Of a DNA stretch of 64,000 nucleotides, positions 1 through 9,440 are shown piece after piece. This stretch comes from Nostoc sp. NMS8 (GTDB lineage Bacteria; Cyanobacteriota; Cyanobacteriia; Cyanobacteriales; Nostocaceae), in NCBI RefSeq assembly GCF_017115045.1, contig NZ_JABXKK010000040.1:1-64000 (forward strand). Reading direction: 5' to 3'. Below the pieces are notes generated by a model that had not been told where the DNA came from, searched no databases, and worked only from the letters and a program-made list of their open reading frames with translations. Position 1 is the first letter of the stretch, and every line of letters starts with the position of its first letter. The position numbers were made by a program, and so were the translations under genes.

Positions 1-120
1 GCTTAAGTCTACTGAAGTAGACTGGAGATTTTTGGCGATATTTAGTCATCTTCAGATGACTTTAGCTATGAGACGAGAATTTCAATTCCCGGCGGACGAG
101 CGGTTTCACGTTAAGTTGAC
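1..120. repeat. Dispersed multi-hairpin repeat, partial copy A
   Basis: This stretch is the reverse complement of 54964..55083 with only a handful of mismatches. It contains three successive imperfect palindromes (around AGTCTACTGAAGTAGACT, AGTCATCTTCAGATGACT and GGGAATTGAAATTCCC read on one strand). The copy at 55 kb lies inside a larger element with terminal inverted repeats; here the outer ends are missing on the right and the left side is cut by the window edge. It is therefore probably a decayed or internally deleted copy of a non-autonomous element. Confidence 0.85.
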
Positions 121-124
121 ACCT

Positions 125-182
125 ATGTTCTCCCCCTTGCCCCCTGCTCCCCTGCCTCTTCCCCACTCCCCATTCCCCGCCC
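125..182. repeat. Short tandem C-rich repeat (STRR type)
   Basis: A pyrimidine-rich run made of degenerate 7-8 bp units such as CTGCTCCC and CCATTCCC lies just upstream of dapL. The same kind of run recurs many times in the window, including inside a coding region at 2965..3088. Short tandemly repeated repetitive sequences of this kind are characteristic of heterocystous cyanobacteria. Confidence 0.8.
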
Positions 183-231
183 TCATAAATTAGCAGTAAG
201 CTATTTGAGGGCGTTTTTCATAATCTACATA

Positions 232-1467
232 ATGGCAACTATTAACGACAACTACCTGAAGCTGAAAGCGGGTTATCTGTTTCCAGAAATTGCTCGGCGG
301 GTGAATGTCTTTGCAGAAGCAAACAGTAATGCTAAAATTATCCGGCTGGGCATTGGCGATGTTACCGAACCTCTGCCGGAGGCTTGCCGCACAGCGATGA
401 TTAAAGCTGTGGAAGAAATGGGCGATCGCAATACCTTCAAAGGCTACGGCCCGGAGCAAGGCTACGCATGGTTGCGGGAGAAAATTGCTACTCATGATTT
501 CCAAGCACGAGGAGCCGATATAGATGCTTCAGAAATCTTTATCTCCGATGGTTCTAAGTGCGACACAGGCAATATTCTAGAAATCTTTGGTCATGACAAT
601 ATAATTGCCGTTACTGACCCCGTTTACCCTGTGTATGTAGATACTAACGTTATGGTGGGAAATACTGGAGATGCCAACGATAAAGGCGAATTTGAGGGTT
701 TAGTTTATCTACCAATTACAGCTGATAACAACTTTACCGCCGAGATTCCCGCAAAGAAAGTCGATTTAATTTATCTCTGCTTTCCCAATAACCCCACTGG
801 CGCAACTGCTACCAAAGAGTATCTCAAAGCATGGGTAGACTATGCCAAAGCTAATAACTCGATTATTTTCTTTGATGCAGCCTACGAAGCTTATATTACC
901 GCTCCGTCAATTCCGCACTCAATTTATGAAATTGAAGGTGCAAGAGAAGTTGCGATCGAATTTCGGTCTTTCTCTAAGAACGCAGGTTTTACAGGAACTC
1001 GTTGCGCGTTAACTGTTGTACCGAAGACACTCACAGCAAAAGCCGCCGATGGTTCCGATGTCGAATTGTGGAAACTCTGGAATCGTCGCCAGTCTACCAA
1101 ATTTAACGGTGTTTCTTACATCATCCAACGAGGAGCCGAAGCGGTTTACTCCGAAGAAGGACAAGCGCAAATCAAAGGATTGGTGAGTTTCTATCTAGAA
1201 AACGCCAAAATTATCCGCGAGAAACTCACAGCCGCCGGATTATCAGTTTATGGAGGTGTGAACGCACCTTACGTTTGGGTAAAAACACCTAATGGTTTAT
1301 CCAGTTGGGAATTTTTTGATAAGTTGCTGCAAACCGTGAACGTTGTGGGGACACCAGGTTCTGGCTTTGGTGCTGCGGGTGAAGGTTACTTCCGCATTTC
1401 GGCGTTTAACAGTCGGGAGAATGTCGAAGAGGCGATGAAGCGGATTACCGAGAAGTTTAAAGTGTAG
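232..1467 (+). CDS. dapL: LL-diaminopimelate aminotransferase
   Basis: A 411-residue PLP-dependent class I/II aminotransferase that converts tetrahydrodipicolinate plus glutamate into LL-2,6-diaminopimelate, the one-step route to lysine and peptidoglycan precursors used by cyanobacteria and plants. The N-terminus ([20 protein letters not shown]) and the motif [13 protein letters not shown] are diagnostic of DapL. The PLP-binding lysine is about K249 in [12 protein letters not shown], and FPNNPTGA is the fold I signature. I chose the ATG at 232 because the ten residues upstream of it do not look like family sequence and 411 residues is the usual cyanobacterial length. It stands alone, and the next gene is convergent. 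Confidence 0.96.
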   Translation: MATINDNYLKLKAGYLFPEIARRVNVFAEANSNAKIIRLGIGDVTEPLPEACRTAMIKAVEEMGDRNTFKGYGPEQGYAWLREKIATHDFQARGADIDASEIFISDGSKCDTGNILEIFGHDNIIAVTDPVYPVYVDTNVMVGNTGDANDKGEFEGLVYLPITADNNFTAEIPAKKVDLIYLCFPNNPTGATATKEYLKAWVDYAKANNSIIFFDAAYEAYITAPSIPHSIYEIEGAREVAIEFRSFSKNAGFTGTRCALTVVPKTLTAKAADGSDVELWKLWNRRQSTKFNGVSYIIQRGAEAVYSEEGQAQIKGLVSFYLENAKIIREKLTAAGLSVYGGVNAPYVWVKTPNGLSSWEFFDKLLQTVNVVGTPGSGFGAAGEGYFRISAFNSRENVEEAMKRITEKFKV

Positions 1468-1596
1468 AGCGATCGCTTTTGTTAAACTCAATCTATTAGT
1501 CTAAAGGTTACGGTGGGCTGTATTATCCACCGCAACCTCATAGATTTTGAATTTTGAATTGGAGCGTTCGCCTTTGGCGTCTCGTAGAGAAGCGAC

Positions 1597-1671
1597 GTGA
1601 CTGCTGCTGTAGAACGTAGTTGGCAAGTAGGAAGTTTTCAAGCTTTAGAAGAATTAGAAGCGTTGATTTAG
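1597..1671 (+). pseudogene. Possible remnant of a protein C-terminus
   Basis: Reading from GTG at 1597 gives a 24-codon open stretch ending in TAG. It has a protein-like composition (ERSWQVGSFQALEELEAL) that stands out from the repeat sequence around it. There is no ribosome-binding site, and the upstream part is a dispersed repeat. It could be the tail of a gene destroyed by repeat insertion, or chance. I do not recognise the family. Confidence 0.2.
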
Positions 1672-1696
1672 TGGCTATTCTATTAGCCACTAGATT

Positions 1697-1758
1697 GAAT
1701 GGCACTAAAAAAAGCTCTAAGCTATGCTCCATAGAGATTACATGCATTAATGCCATTC
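1697..1758. repeat. MITE-like element, AATGGCACTAA family, short copy
   Basis: The left end GAATGGCACTAA (1697..1708) and right end TTAATGCCATTC (1747..1758) are inverted repeats of each other with one mismatch. The same terminal sequence bounds the 156 bp element at 21302..21457, and a lone end occurs at 62713. With no coding capacity, this is most simply a non-autonomous, internally shortened element. Confidence 0.6.
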
Positions 1759-1809
1759 TTTCACGATGGCTACTTGTAGCGATATATCACACTCATCACT
1801 CATTACTCA

Positions 1810-4032
1810 TCACTCATTAATGTGGCGGATTACTTCGGCAACCGACCAAGCTTGAGCGATCGCTCCTCTGGGTGTGTGAGGTGAATCGCCATCAAAAATC
1901 TCCGAAATAGAACCAAGACAAGCGTCAAATCGAAAGTGATCTAGCAGGGGTTGCCAATCAAAAGGCAGCGATTGCTGGGGATAAAAACGTTGCCAAGCCC
2001 GAATATATGGCCCAATTAGCCAAGTCCAAACAGTACCTTGATGATAAGCGCGATCGCGTTGCTCTTGGTTGCCCTCATATCTCCCTTTATATTCAGGATC
2101 TCCTGGATCGAGACTGCGAAGACCATAGGGAGTAAGCAAGCTGGTAGTTGCCAAATCTAATATCTGACACCCTTGCTGTTCAGAAAACCCGCAATGGTGC
2201 AGCGACAACGCCAAAACAGCATTAGGACGAATTTGAAAATTCCGGCGATCGTCCGGCTCAATAGTATCGTACAAATAACCTAGCTGAGAATTCCAAAACT
2301 TTTGCAGCGAGGTTTTTACAAGTTGTGCTTGTTGAGCATAACGCTGTGATTGCTTCGTGAGACGCGGCGAACCATACTCAAGCTGGCTCAAGCGCTCTGC
2401 CCACTGACTCAGCCAGCATAAAGCAGAATACCACAAGGCATTGATTTCCACTGGCTTCCCGTGACGGGGAGTAACGGGAAGCGATCCAATTACCACATCC
2501 ATCCAAGTGAGGGCTACACCACGAGTATCCCAACTAACTAGTCCATCAGTAGCATGGACTTGGATATTGAAATGTGTACCACCGACAAATGCTTTGTAGA
2601 TTTGCTGTACTATCGGAAATTGCTCTGCCAAAAAATCCCAGTCTTGGGTAGCTTCTAAATAAAGTCCTAAAGTTTCAATCCACCATAACGCTGCATCAAT
2701 ACTGTTATAAATAGGTTCACCATTAATATCAGGAAATGCATTAGGAATCAAACCGTGGCGACAATAATGCCCAAAAGTTCGCAATACTCCTTTTGCCAGA
2801 TCAAAGCGTTGTGGAACTAGTGCCAACCCCGGTAAGGCGATTAATGTGTCGCGTCCCCAGTCATTAAACCAGTGATAACCAGCAATCACCGTAGGGCCTG
2901 AAATTGAGGCTCGATAGACGATAAATTGATCGCTTGCTTTGAGTAATTGTTGACTGAGTGAGAATTGGGCATGGGGCATTGGGCATGGGGCATTGGGCAT
3001 TGGACATTCATAATTATTTCCCTGCTCCTCTGCTCCCCTGCTCCCCTGCTCCTCTGCCCCTCTGCTCCCCTGCTCCCCTGCCCCTCTACGTCCCCCACTC
3101 CACCCAAAAATCTTTGAGAGCCTTTCTTGCTCTGCCTCCACGGCTTCTGCAAAGGTTTCGGGGGTGAGAATACCTGATACTGAGTCGGGAAAACCTACTC
3201 GTGCTTCTAGAGTTACTGTATCTCCTGGTTGCAGTGTGACTATCAAGTAACCAGGACTGTACAAGTCTTCCTTGTCCCCTAATCCCCGTTTCGTCTCCTC
3301 AGATAATCCATAATCCCAATACCAAACTGCATCTGGTTGATAATTCCCTTGTGTCCAGCGCAAGTGCCAAGGTATACCGAAATGTCCAGAATCGATTGCT
3401 TGTAGACAGACTTGTTGTTGCCCTAGTAATTGTGAGAACTTTAATTCTTGACTAGCAGTTTGCTGGTGGTGAAAGTCACGTTCTGCTATCAACAGTCGCA
3501 ACCGTAAAATCGCTGTATGACTTCCCTCGTAGCGATACTGAATTAAAATTCGATGGCAAAATTGGGCAGGGGAATTGGGAATTGGGCATTGGGCATTGAG
3601 AAGAGGCAGAGGGGCAGGGTGCGGGGGGCAGAGGAGAGGAATTTTCCCCCTGCTCCCTGCGCCCTGCTCCCCTGCTTCTTCCCCAGCCCCCACCAACCCA
3701 TAAGGCATTACCAACTCTCTGGTTAACTGCCAGTTATCTTGACCCCAAGTCCATTTTGGAACTGGGTTAATATCAAAATTGCGTAGCAGTTCATAGCCTG
3801 TCCGCTCAATCTGATTTTTACCCCAAAAATTTGTCCCTAGTGACACAACGCTTCCTAATACTTCCAAACTAGCTTCTAGGTGCGAAAACAGCAGAGTCCT
3901 CCCAGAAGGCGGGTTTGTCGCGGCAAACAGCCAACCATGATAAGTACGCGTGCGGACACCAGAAACAGTACCACTGGCAAAACTTCCTAAGCCATTGGTA
4001 AGCAACCATTCTCTTGTATCTAAATCAGGCAT
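1810..4032 (-). CDS. Glycogen debranching enzyme (amylo-alpha-1,6-glucosidase family)
   Basis: A 740-residue protein of the bacterial/archaeal amylo-alpha-1,6-glucosidase family, which removes alpha-1,6 branches from glycogen in the cytosol. The N-terminal domain begins with the family signature REWLLTNGLGSFASGTVSG, and the C-terminal (alpha/alpha)6 catalytic part contains FNDWGRDTLIALPGL and the acidic WWIETLGLYLEATQDWDF region. Two low-complexity inserts interrupt it, near residues 115-158 and 313-358. They are translated tandem repeats (GAEEQGSRGAEEQG and MPNAPCPMPH types) and keep the frame, so the protein is longer than typical relatives of about 650 residues. glgC lies 4 kb downstream on the same strand but is not in the same operon. 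Confidence 0.9.
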   Translation of the reverse strand: MPDLDTREWLLTNGLGSFASGTVSGVRTRTYHGWLFAATNPPSGRTLLFSHLEASLEVLGSVVSLGTNFWGKNQIERTGYELLRNFDINPVPKWTWGQDNWQLTRELVMPYGLVGAGEEAGEQGAGSRGKIPLLCPPHPAPLPLLNAQCPIPNSPAQFCHRILIQYRYEGSHTAILRLRLLIAERDFHHQQTASQELKFSQLLGQQQVCLQAIDSGHFGIPWHLRWTQGNYQPDAVWYWDYGLSEETKRGLGDKEDLYSPGYLIVTLQPGDTVTLEARVGFPDSVSGILTPETFAEAVEAEQERLSKIFGWSGGRRGAGEQGSRGAEEQGSRGAEEQGNNYECPMPNAPCPMPHAQFSLSQQLLKASDQFIVYRASISGPTVIAGYHWFNDWGRDTLIALPGLALVPQRFDLAKGVLRTFGHYCRHGLIPNAFPDINGEPIYNSIDAALWWIETLGLYLEATQDWDFLAEQFPIVQQIYKAFVGGTHFNIQVHATDGLVSWDTRGVALTWMDVVIGSLPVTPRHGKPVEINALWYSALCWLSQWAERLSQLEYGSPRLTKQSQRYAQQAQLVKTSLQKFWNSQLGYLYDTIEPDDRRNFQIRPNAVLALSLHHCGFSEQQGCQILDLATTSLLTPYGLRSLDPGDPEYKGRYEGNQEQRDRAYHQGTVWTWLIGPYIRAWQRFYPQQSLPFDWQPLLDHFRFDACLGSISEIFDGDSPHTPRGAIAQAWSVAEVIRHINE
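2965..3088. repeat. Tandem octamer repeat inside a coding sequence
   Basis: Units of GGGCATTG/GGGCATGG are followed by units of CTGCTCCC/CTGCCCCT. Three 8 bp units make 24 bp, giving an 8-residue period in the encoded protein (GSRGAEEQ twice). The run lies within the debranching-enzyme gene without breaking its frame. Confidence 0.9.
3565..3692. repeat. Second tandem repeat block inside the debranching-enzyme gene
   Basis: This is a second, less regular block of GGGCATTG, GGGCAGAG and CTGCTCCC units, again carried in frame, encoding AGEQGAGSRGK and a proline-rich stretch near residues 115-158. It is separated from the first block by about 480 bp of normal coding sequence. Confidence 0.85.
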
Positions 4033-4163
4033 TTGCTACTCAAAATCGTTATGAGTATGATATAGTCGTAACAGATCGTAATTAAACTGTGAGAGCGTGA
4101 ATGGGTGAGTTTTACTTGACCCGAATTTCAACGCTACTAAACCGATAAAGGAGAATTAGGTTA

Positions 4164-4775
4164 ATGTCCCTTACTTACGGAACCGAAGGAAGCCTCCGCG
4201 TAGGTCAACAAGCTCCCGATTTCGCAGCAACCGCTGTGGTAGATCAGGAATTTAAGACAATCAAACTTTCCGATTATCGCGGTAAGTATGTCGTCCTGTT
4301 TTTCTACCCACTAGACTTTACCTTTGTTTGTCCTACTGAAATTACAGCATTTAGCGATCGCTACGAAGAATTCAAGAAAATCAATACTGAAGTCCTTGGG
4401 GCTTCCGTTGACAGTGAATTCTCTCACCTCGCTTGGATTCAAACAGATCGTAAATCTGGTGGCGTTGGCGACTTGAATTATCCTCTAGTCTCCGACATCA
4501 AGAAAGAAATTAGCGCCGCTTACAACGTTCTTGACCCAGCAGCAGGCATTGCCTTGCGTGGTCTATTCATCATCGATAAAGATGGTATCATACAGCACGC
4601 CACCATTAACAATCTAGCTTTTGGTCGTAGCGTTGATGAAACCCTACGAACATTACAAGCAATTCAGCATGTTCAGTCTCACCCCGATGAAGTTTGCCCA
4701 GCTGGTTGGCAACCTGGTGATAAGACAATGAATCCCGATCCAGTGAAGTCTAAAGTCTACTTCTCTGCTGTCTAA
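4164..4775 (+). CDS. 2-Cys peroxiredoxin
   Basis: A typical 2-Cys peroxiredoxin (203 residues) that reduces peroxides with electrons from thioredoxin. The peroxidatic cysteine is C56 in [10 protein letters not shown], and the resolving cysteine is C178 in the C-terminal VCPAGWQPG motif, so the mechanism is the inter-subunit disulfide type. No signal peptide, hence cytosolic. The ATG at 4164 follows AAAGGAGAATTAGGTTA, a good ribosome-binding site. A strong hairpin with a T-run follows the gene (4829..4894), so it is probably monocistronic. Confidence 0.96.
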   Translation: MSLTYGTEGSLRVGQQAPDFAATAVVDQEFKTIKLSDYRGKYVVLFFYPLDFTFVCPTEITAFSDRYEEFKKINTEVLGASVDSEFSHLAWIQTDRKSGGVGDLNYPLVSDIKKEISAAYNVLDPAAGIALRGLFIIDKDGIIQHATINNLAFGRSVDETLRTLQAIQHVQSHPDEVCPAGWQPGDKTMNPDPVKSKVYFSAV

Positions 4776-4828
4776 ATTTAGCTAGCAAACTCTAATCCAT
4801 ATTGTTGGAGTTGAGAATAAAATCAACG

Positions 4829-4894
4829 AAAACCATAGATAAACAGAGATATACATTCAACAATGTCAACCTCCGTATATATCTATGGTTTTTT
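4829..4894 (+). terminator. Rho-independent terminator after the 2-Cys peroxiredoxin
   Basis: AAAACCATAGAT (4829..4840) pairs perfectly with ATCTATGGTTTT (4881..4892), an inner AGATATAC/GTATATAT stem extends the structure, and the 3' arm runs into a T-tract. Confidence 0.75.
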
Positions 4895-5024
4895 CATTAA
4901 ATGGTATTCAAGCAATATTGATGTAATAAATAATACATCTTACGCTAATTATTACTGATAAAATGCTCAAAAGCGTATCCAATAACTCTTTAACAATCAA
5001 AAATCTAAAATCTAAAATTTTATT

Positions 5025-5561
5025 ATGCTTACTTCAACTGATTTTCGGGGCTTATTAAATGAGCGTTTCTTCCGTAATTTTTTACCAGTTCCAGCTAGCA
5101 ATAAACTCAGATTGGGAGTGGGAACACCAGATTTTCAACTGCCAGATATTACTAACGGAAGATTAGTAAAATTGTCTGATTATAAAGGTAAGCAACCTGT
5201 GTTAATTGCCTTGACTCGCATCTTTACCGAAAAGCAATATTGTCCCTTTTGTTTTCCTCACATCAAAGAGTTAAATGAGAACTATGAACAATTTAAAAAA
5301 CTTGGGATAGAAGTTTTAATTATTACTAGTACCGATGAACGGCAGAGTCAAATAGTTGTGAGAGATTTAGGCTTGCAAATGCCATTACTGAGCGATCCTA
5401 GTTGTAGAGTATTTCGTACCTATCAAGTAGGACAAGCACTGGGAGCGCCTTTACCAGCCCAGTTTGTATTAGATAAAGAAGGGAAACTCCGTTACTGGCA
5501 TTTATTTTCTTTTCTGGATTACAATGCTAATGTTGAGACATTGTTAGGACAATTCAATTGA
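5025..5561 (+). CDS. Peroxiredoxin-like (AhpC/TSA) protein with CPFC motif
   Basis: A 178-residue thioredoxin-fold protein of the AhpC/TSA redoxin family. After a short N-terminal extension, residues 32-55 (GTPDFQLPDITNGRLVKLSD) are the usual peroxiredoxin start, and C73-P-F-C76 occupies the active-site position. A CxxC pair there is unlike classical 2-Cys enzymes and fits atypical or thiol-reductase-like members. No signal peptide. It probably works in peroxide defence with the preceding peroxiredoxin, but the 249 bp gap with a terminator says they are separately transcribed. The exact substrate cannot be told. Confidence 0.8.
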   Translation: MLTSTDFRGLLNERFFRNFLPVPASNKLRLGVGTPDFQLPDITNGRLVKLSDYKGKQPVLIALTRIFTEKQYCPFCFPHIKELNENYEQFKKLGIEVLIITSTDERQSQIVVRDLGLQMPLLSDPSCRVFRTYQVGQALGAPLPAQFVLDKEGKLRYWHLFSFLDYNANVETLLGQFN

Positions 5562-5719
5562 GTAAGCTAATCGGTATTCAAATTGCATAATTACGGCGCT
5601 CATGTTGTCTACCCTACAAGATATTGAGAAAGATTTGATATGTAAATTAGATGTACTTTAGCTTATAAGGTGTAAAATTGGCATTGTCCGCCTTACTTAT
5701 AAAACTGTGAGGTTTTCTC

Positions 5720-6373
5720 ATGCTGACACTTCATCACGCGTTCATTTCTCCCAACTCACGCCGCGTCTGGATTACTCTGCTGGAAAAAGGACTTGAGTTT
5801 GAATTGGTAGAGATACAACTGGATGGAGAGCAGTTTAAATCGGAGTTTTTGACAATTAACCCTTTCCATCATATTCCAGTGTTGGTGGATGACGGCTTTA
5901 ATGTAGTGGAATCCTTAGCAATTCTGGACTATTTAGAGGCAAAATACCCTACACCTGCGATGTTGCCTAAAGATGCCAAGGATTTAGCGATCGCACGTAT
6001 GGTACAACTGATAACTGTGAATGAACTTTTGCCAGCAACCACCACATTTCTACCTCAGTATCTAGGCTTGCCTGGAGGAGATGCAGAAAAAATCGAGAAG
6101 GCACTGCATAAAATTGCCACAGTGCTGAAGTTTTTTGAAAATTTATTAGACGATCGGCCTTACTTTGCTAGTCACAACCTCACTCTTGCTGAAGTTGTGG
6201 CTGGAACTGTAGTAAATGTGCTGCCAAGTGTAGGCATTTCCTTAAGTGAATATCCAAAATTAAATGCTTGGTGCGATCGCTTAGTGGCACGTCCATCGTG
6301 GCAAGCTACCGAGGCTACACCGGAGGCAATAGAAGCCTTGAAGTCCATTATGGTAGCGAGAATGGCACAGTAA
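5720..6373 (+). CDS. Glutathione S-transferase family protein
   Basis: 217 residues with an N-terminal thioredoxin-fold GST domain (about 1-77) and an all-helical C-terminal domain. The N-terminal SPNSRRVWITLLEKGLEFELV and the NPFHHIPVLVDDG...VVESLAILDYL stretch (cis-Pro and the Glu-Ser glutathione-binding pair) are classic GST features. The likely catalytic residue is the Ser near position 10-13. It sits among two peroxiredoxins and so fits an oxidative or electrophile detoxification role. The substrate is unknown. Confidence 0.9.
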   Translation: MLTLHHAFISPNSRRVWITLLEKGLEFELVEIQLDGEQFKSEFLTINPFHHIPVLVDDGFNVVESLAILDYLEAKYPTPAMLPKDAKDLAIARMVQLITVNELLPATTTFLPQYLGLPGGDAEKIEKALHKIATVLKFFENLLDDRPYFASHNLTLAEVVAGTVVNVLPSVGISLSEYPKLNAWCDRLVARPSWQATEATPEAIEALKSIMVARMAQ

Positions 6374-6392
6374 ATTCATACCTAATGAATTT

Positions 6393-6438
6393 AGAGACGC
6401 GAAGTTACACATTTATGCAGCTACGCTAACGCGTCTCT
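6393..6438. terminator. Inverted repeat between convergent genes
   Basis: AGAGACGCG (6393..6401) pairs with CGCGTCTCT (6430..6438) between the convergent GST and DnaJ genes. The same AGAGACGCG-type sequence occurs as dispersed hairpins elsewhere (near 41321, 47191 and 58200). It may serve as a two-way terminator, but there is no strong T-run. Confidence 0.45.
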
Positions 6439-6452
6439 ACAATCCAAAATAT

Positions 6453-7448
6453 TCACAGCCTGACTTGGTTCAAATGACTACGGGGATTATAAGTACGTAT
6501 AGCGCGGATTTTTTCATAATATTCCCGTTCTTGTGGATTGAGTTCTTTTGGTGGCACGATCGCTACTTTCACCAACTGATCGCCGCGTCCACCCTTAGCT
6601 AGAGGCCAACCTTTGCCACGTAAACGCAGAGATTGACCAGAACGCACTCCTGCTGGTAGCTTGACATTAACTGAACCATCGGGAGTGGGTACATCAATAG
6701 ACGCTCCCAAAGTAGCTTCATCTGGTGTGATTGCGACTTCGCATACCAAGTTCTCACCTTCCATTTGGAAAAACGAGTGCGGCTGAAGTTCGACTTTTAA
6801 GTATAAATCCCCACGTTGCTTAGTCATGGGGTTGATTTGACCTTTGCCCCGCACGCGCAGGCGAGTACCAGTTTTAGCCCCAGATGGGATGCGGACATCT
6901 ATTGTTTCGTTACCTAAACTAAAGCGTTTTTGTACACCATTAAATGCTTCAGCCAGAGTTAGAGCGATTGCAGCTTCACTATCTTGGCTAGTACCCGCAC
7001 CTGCATCTTGAAACCCAAAATCGTTAAAGCCGCCAAAACCACTTGGCGCGCCTGTAGGAGTGCGGTAAGAGTAACTTTGTTGCCCACCGCGAGGCGTAGC
7101 ACCACCAAAACGTCCTAGCAACTCATTAATGAACTCATCAAAATTTCCGTATTGGCTGAAGTCAAAGTTACCCATATCGGCACCAACACCCCCAGATGGG
7201 AAACCTTCACCAGCTTGTTTCCAATATTGACCGAATTGGTCGTATTTTTTGCGTTTATCTGGGTCTGACACAACCTCGTAGGCTTCACTAACTTCCTTGA
7301 AGCGTGCTTCTGCCTGTTTGTTGTTTGGGTTGACATCAGGATGATATTTGCGGGCTAATTTACGAAAGGCTTGTTTAATTTCCTCTGGAGTGGCAGTCTT
7401 ACTGACTCCCAAAATAGCGTAATAGTCCTTGAAGTCAGTTGCAGCCAT
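6453..7448 (-). CDS. DnaJ-type co-chaperone (CbpA-like, no zinc finger)
   Basis: 331 residues: an N-terminal J domain (about 1-70) with the essential H36-P37-D38 tripeptide that stimulates DnaK ATPase, a Gly/Phe-rich linker with GGAT and YGNFDEF patches, then the two beta-sandwich substrate-binding domains ([23 protein letters not shown] and [19 protein letters not shown] regions). The CxxCxGxG zinc-finger region of true DnaJ is absent, which makes it a class B, CbpA-like protein. Cytosolic. The RBS TAGGAGG lies just before the ATG at 7448. Confidence 0.93.
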   Translation of the reverse strand: MAATDFKDYYAILGVSKTATPEEIKQAFRKLARKYHPDVNPNNKQAEARFKEVSEAYEVVSDPDKRKKYDQFGQYWKQAGEGFPSGGVGADMGNFDFSQYGNFDEFINELLGRFGGATPRGGQQSYSYRTPTGAPSGFGGFNDFGFQDAGAGTSQDSEAAIALTLAEAFNGVQKRFSLGNETIDVRIPSGAKTGTRLRVRGKGQINPMTKQRGDLYLKVELQPHSFFQMEGENLVCEVAITPDEATLGASIDVPTPDGSVNVKLPAGVRSGQSLRLRGKGWPLAKGGRGDQLVKVAIVPPKELNPQEREYYEKIRAIRTYNPRSHLNQVRL

Positions 7449-7568
7449 CTACCAGCCTCCTATAGAAATTCCCGTTATGTTTTTTTTTAAGATGAGAGAT
7501 ATTTAATTTGCCTGGTATAGTGCCAAGCAAAAATAATCTGATTTTAAGTTAACAAAAAATATATAAAA

Positions 7569-8117
7569 TCAAGTGTGGTTCTCGCTCATCAAGCGATCGC
7601 AATTTCCGTACTCCGATTTTTCTGATCGGCGGATCAGGTTGTCTAGTCCTTCTTCCAGGCTTGGGGGAGCATCCCGGAGTTGACGGTGCATCCGCAAAAT
7701 AACTTCTTCAGGAACCTGGCGCGATCGCCTTTTATTCCGTGCCAAACAGAGCCAAACTGGTGTATCCACCCAAATTCCCGTAATGTGGGTAAAGCCAAAG
7801 TCACGGGCTAAAGCAATGACTTCACGACGATGATGGCGCTGGGCATTAGTGGCATCGAAAATAGCTGTATTTTCGGTAGAAATAGCTTGCTGAAATTGCC
7901 GCTGAATTTCGCCCCAAATCAGCAGCCACGGCCCCTGAACAGCTTGGGAACCGAACAATTGCCCCCGGATGTCATCTGTAGAAATCAGCGGCATTTGGGG
8001 GCATTCTGCCAGTAATTGTTTTGCCAAAGTTGACTTACCGCTACCTGGAAGACCAATCAGCAAAAAAAGTGAGGAGTGAGAAGTTAAGAGTGAAGAGTGA
8101 TTGGAAGTTTTATTCAT
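7569..8117 (-). CDS. P-loop kinase-like ATPase (AAA_33 type)
   Basis: A 182-residue small ATP-binding protein with a Walker A motif (GLPGSGKST, residues 22-30), STDDIRGQLFG and the FDATNAQRHHRREVIALAR stretch typical of polynucleotide-kinase-like or Zeta-toxin-like P-loop kinases. Its substrate is unknown. It follows glgC by 33 bp and probably shares its transcript. The first 16 codons (NHSSLLTSHSS) are read from a tandem-repeat tract, so the native N-terminus seems to have been replaced or extended by repeat sequence; without these codons the first beta strand would have no start. Confidence 0.8.
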   Translation of the reverse strand: MNKTSNHSSLLTSHSSLFLLIGLPGSGKSTLAKQLLAECPQMPLISTDDIRGQLFGSQAVQGPWLLIWGEIQRQFQQAISTENTAIFDATNAQRHHRREVIALARDFGFTHITGIWVDTPVWLCLARNKRRSRQVPEEVILRMHRQLRDAPPSLEEGLDNLIRRSEKSEYGNCDRLMSENHT

Positions 8118-8153
8118 AACTCATAACTCCTAACTCATAACTCCTAACTCTTA
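8045..8153. repeat. TAACTCC-type tandem heptamer tract
   Basis: Runs of GTGAGAAGTTAAGAGTG and TAACTCATAACTCC units span the N-terminal codons of the P-loop kinase gene and the gap to glgC. The same units occur as an inverted pair at 20633..20698. Confidence 0.8.
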
Positions 8154-9440
8154 AATGATTGTTCCATCAGGAATTACAGCATTTTTCAACACGACAACGA
8201 TGCCACTGCGGATGTAGAAACCTTGATTTTCCCGTTCAGCTTCTTGCACGTTATCTTTATTGATAATCTTGACATCGTGCCCGATACTGGCGTTTTTATC
8301 GATGATGGCACCGCGAATAATCGAGTCAGTACCAATACCTACAGGAATGTCACCTTTTTCTACATTGCATTGGCGTTCCACAGAAGGTTGATAAAAATCT
8401 GCACCCATGAGCAAAGATTCTTCGATGACACAGCCAGATTCAATCCGCGATCGCACTCCTAATACTGAATGTTGAATGCGGCAATTTTTCAGAATACAAC
8501 CTTCGCCGATAATTGATTCTGTGATGTGGCAATCTAAAAGTTTAGTTGGAGGTAAGTAACGAGCGCGGGTATAAATTGGTGCTTTTTCATCGTAGAAACT
8601 AAAAGGTGGCTGGGGCTGCTGAGTCAGGGCTAAATTGGCATGATAAAATGCCTCAATTGTTCCAATATCTTCCCAGTAGTCATCAAAAAGGTAAGCTTGA
8701 ACGTTGTAATCTTTAGAGGCATCAGGAATAATTTCTTTGCCGAAATCAGTCCTTTCTACACCTTCTCTTAACAACTTGAACAAAACCTCTTTTTTAAAGA
8801 CATAAATCCCCATTGAGGCGATGTAAGGCTGTTGCTGGGCTTGTTCTTTTGATAATCCCAGTACGCTTGTATCAACTTGCATTTGGAGTAACGCTTCACC
8901 TTTGGGTTTTTCGCTAAAATCGATTACTCTACCAGAGTCGTCAATTTTCATCAAGCCAAAATCTGAGGCGCGGCGCTCATCGATGGGGATGACTGAGAGA
9001 GTAATATCAGCCCCCGTTTCCCTATGGCGTTGGATAAACTGGCGATAATCCATGCGGTAGAGGTGATCGCCTGAGAGAATAAGATATTCTTCTACATCCC
9101 ATTCTTCCATTAACCATAGATACTGACGTACAGCATCGGCTGTACCTTGGAACCAGTTGGGGTTTTCTGGTGTTTGTTGTGCCGCTAGCACTTCTACAAA
9201 GCCTTCATTGAAGCCAGTAAAGTTGTAGGTACGGGCGATATGACGATTCAGGGAAGCTGAGTTGAATTGTGTCAGGACGTAGATTTTGAATATTTCGGAA
9301 TTTATGCAGTTACTAACAGGGATATCGATTAGGCGGTACTTCCCCGCTACTGGTACTGCTGGTTTCGCGCGGAGTTTGGTTAGGGGGTAAAGCCGAGTAC
9401 CAGCGCCACCACCAAGAATGATTGATAATACTTTTTTCAC
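8151..9440 (-). CDS. glgC: Glucose-1-phosphate adenylyltransferase (ADP-glucose pyrophosphorylase)
   Basis: 429 residues, the usual cyanobacterial length. It makes ADP-glucose from glucose-1-phosphate and ATP, the committed step of glycogen synthesis. The N-terminal nucleotidyltransferase domain has [20 protein letters not shown] and the substrate motif [12 protein letters not shown]; the C-terminal part is a left-handed beta helix ([21 protein letters not shown]), the site of 3-phosphoglycerate activation in this family. It is the first gene of a minus-strand pair with the small P-loop kinase, preceded by a roughly 400 bp upstream region. Confidence 0.97.
   Translation of the reverse strand: MKKVLSIILGGGAGTRLYPLTKLRAKPAVPVAGKYRLIDIPVSNCINSEIFKIYVLTQFNSASLNRHIARTYNFTGFNEGFVEVLAAQQTPENPNWFQGTADAVRQYLWLMEEWDVEEYLILSGDHLYRMDYRQFIQRHRETGADITLSVIPIDERRASDFGLMKIDDSGRVIDFSEKPKGEALLQMQVDTSVLGLSKEQAQQQPYIASMGIYVFKKEVLFKLLREGVERTDFGKEIIPDASKDYNVQAYLFDDYWEDIGTIEAFYHANLALTQQPQPPFSFYDEKAPIYTRARYLPPTKLLDCHITESIIGEGCILKNCRIQHSVLGVRSRIESGCVIEESLLMGADFYQPSVERQCNVEKGDIPVGIGTDSIIRGAIIDKNASIGHDVKIINKDNVQEAERENQGFYIRSGIVVVLKNAVIPDGTII

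Larger units (their letters stand above)
1468..1809. other. Intergenic region with repeat debris
   Basis: There is no intact gene between dapL and the convergent debranching enzyme. The region holds a copy of the dispersed motif containing GGCGTCTCGTAGAGAAG (about 1576..1595), a short open stretch that may be a gene remnant (1597..1671), and a roughly 60 bp inverted-repeat element (1697..1758). Its right end is a tandem of CATCACTCATTACT-like units. Confidence 0.6.

Noticed and set aside
190..504. 104-codon minus-strand ORF over dapL
   Set aside because: Lies entirely opposite the dapL start region and has no protein-like features of its own.
2886..3167. ORFs on both strands across the repeat block in the debranching enzyme gene
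   Set aside because: They are low-complexity translations of the tandem repeat in other frames; the full-length enzyme frame is clearly the real one.
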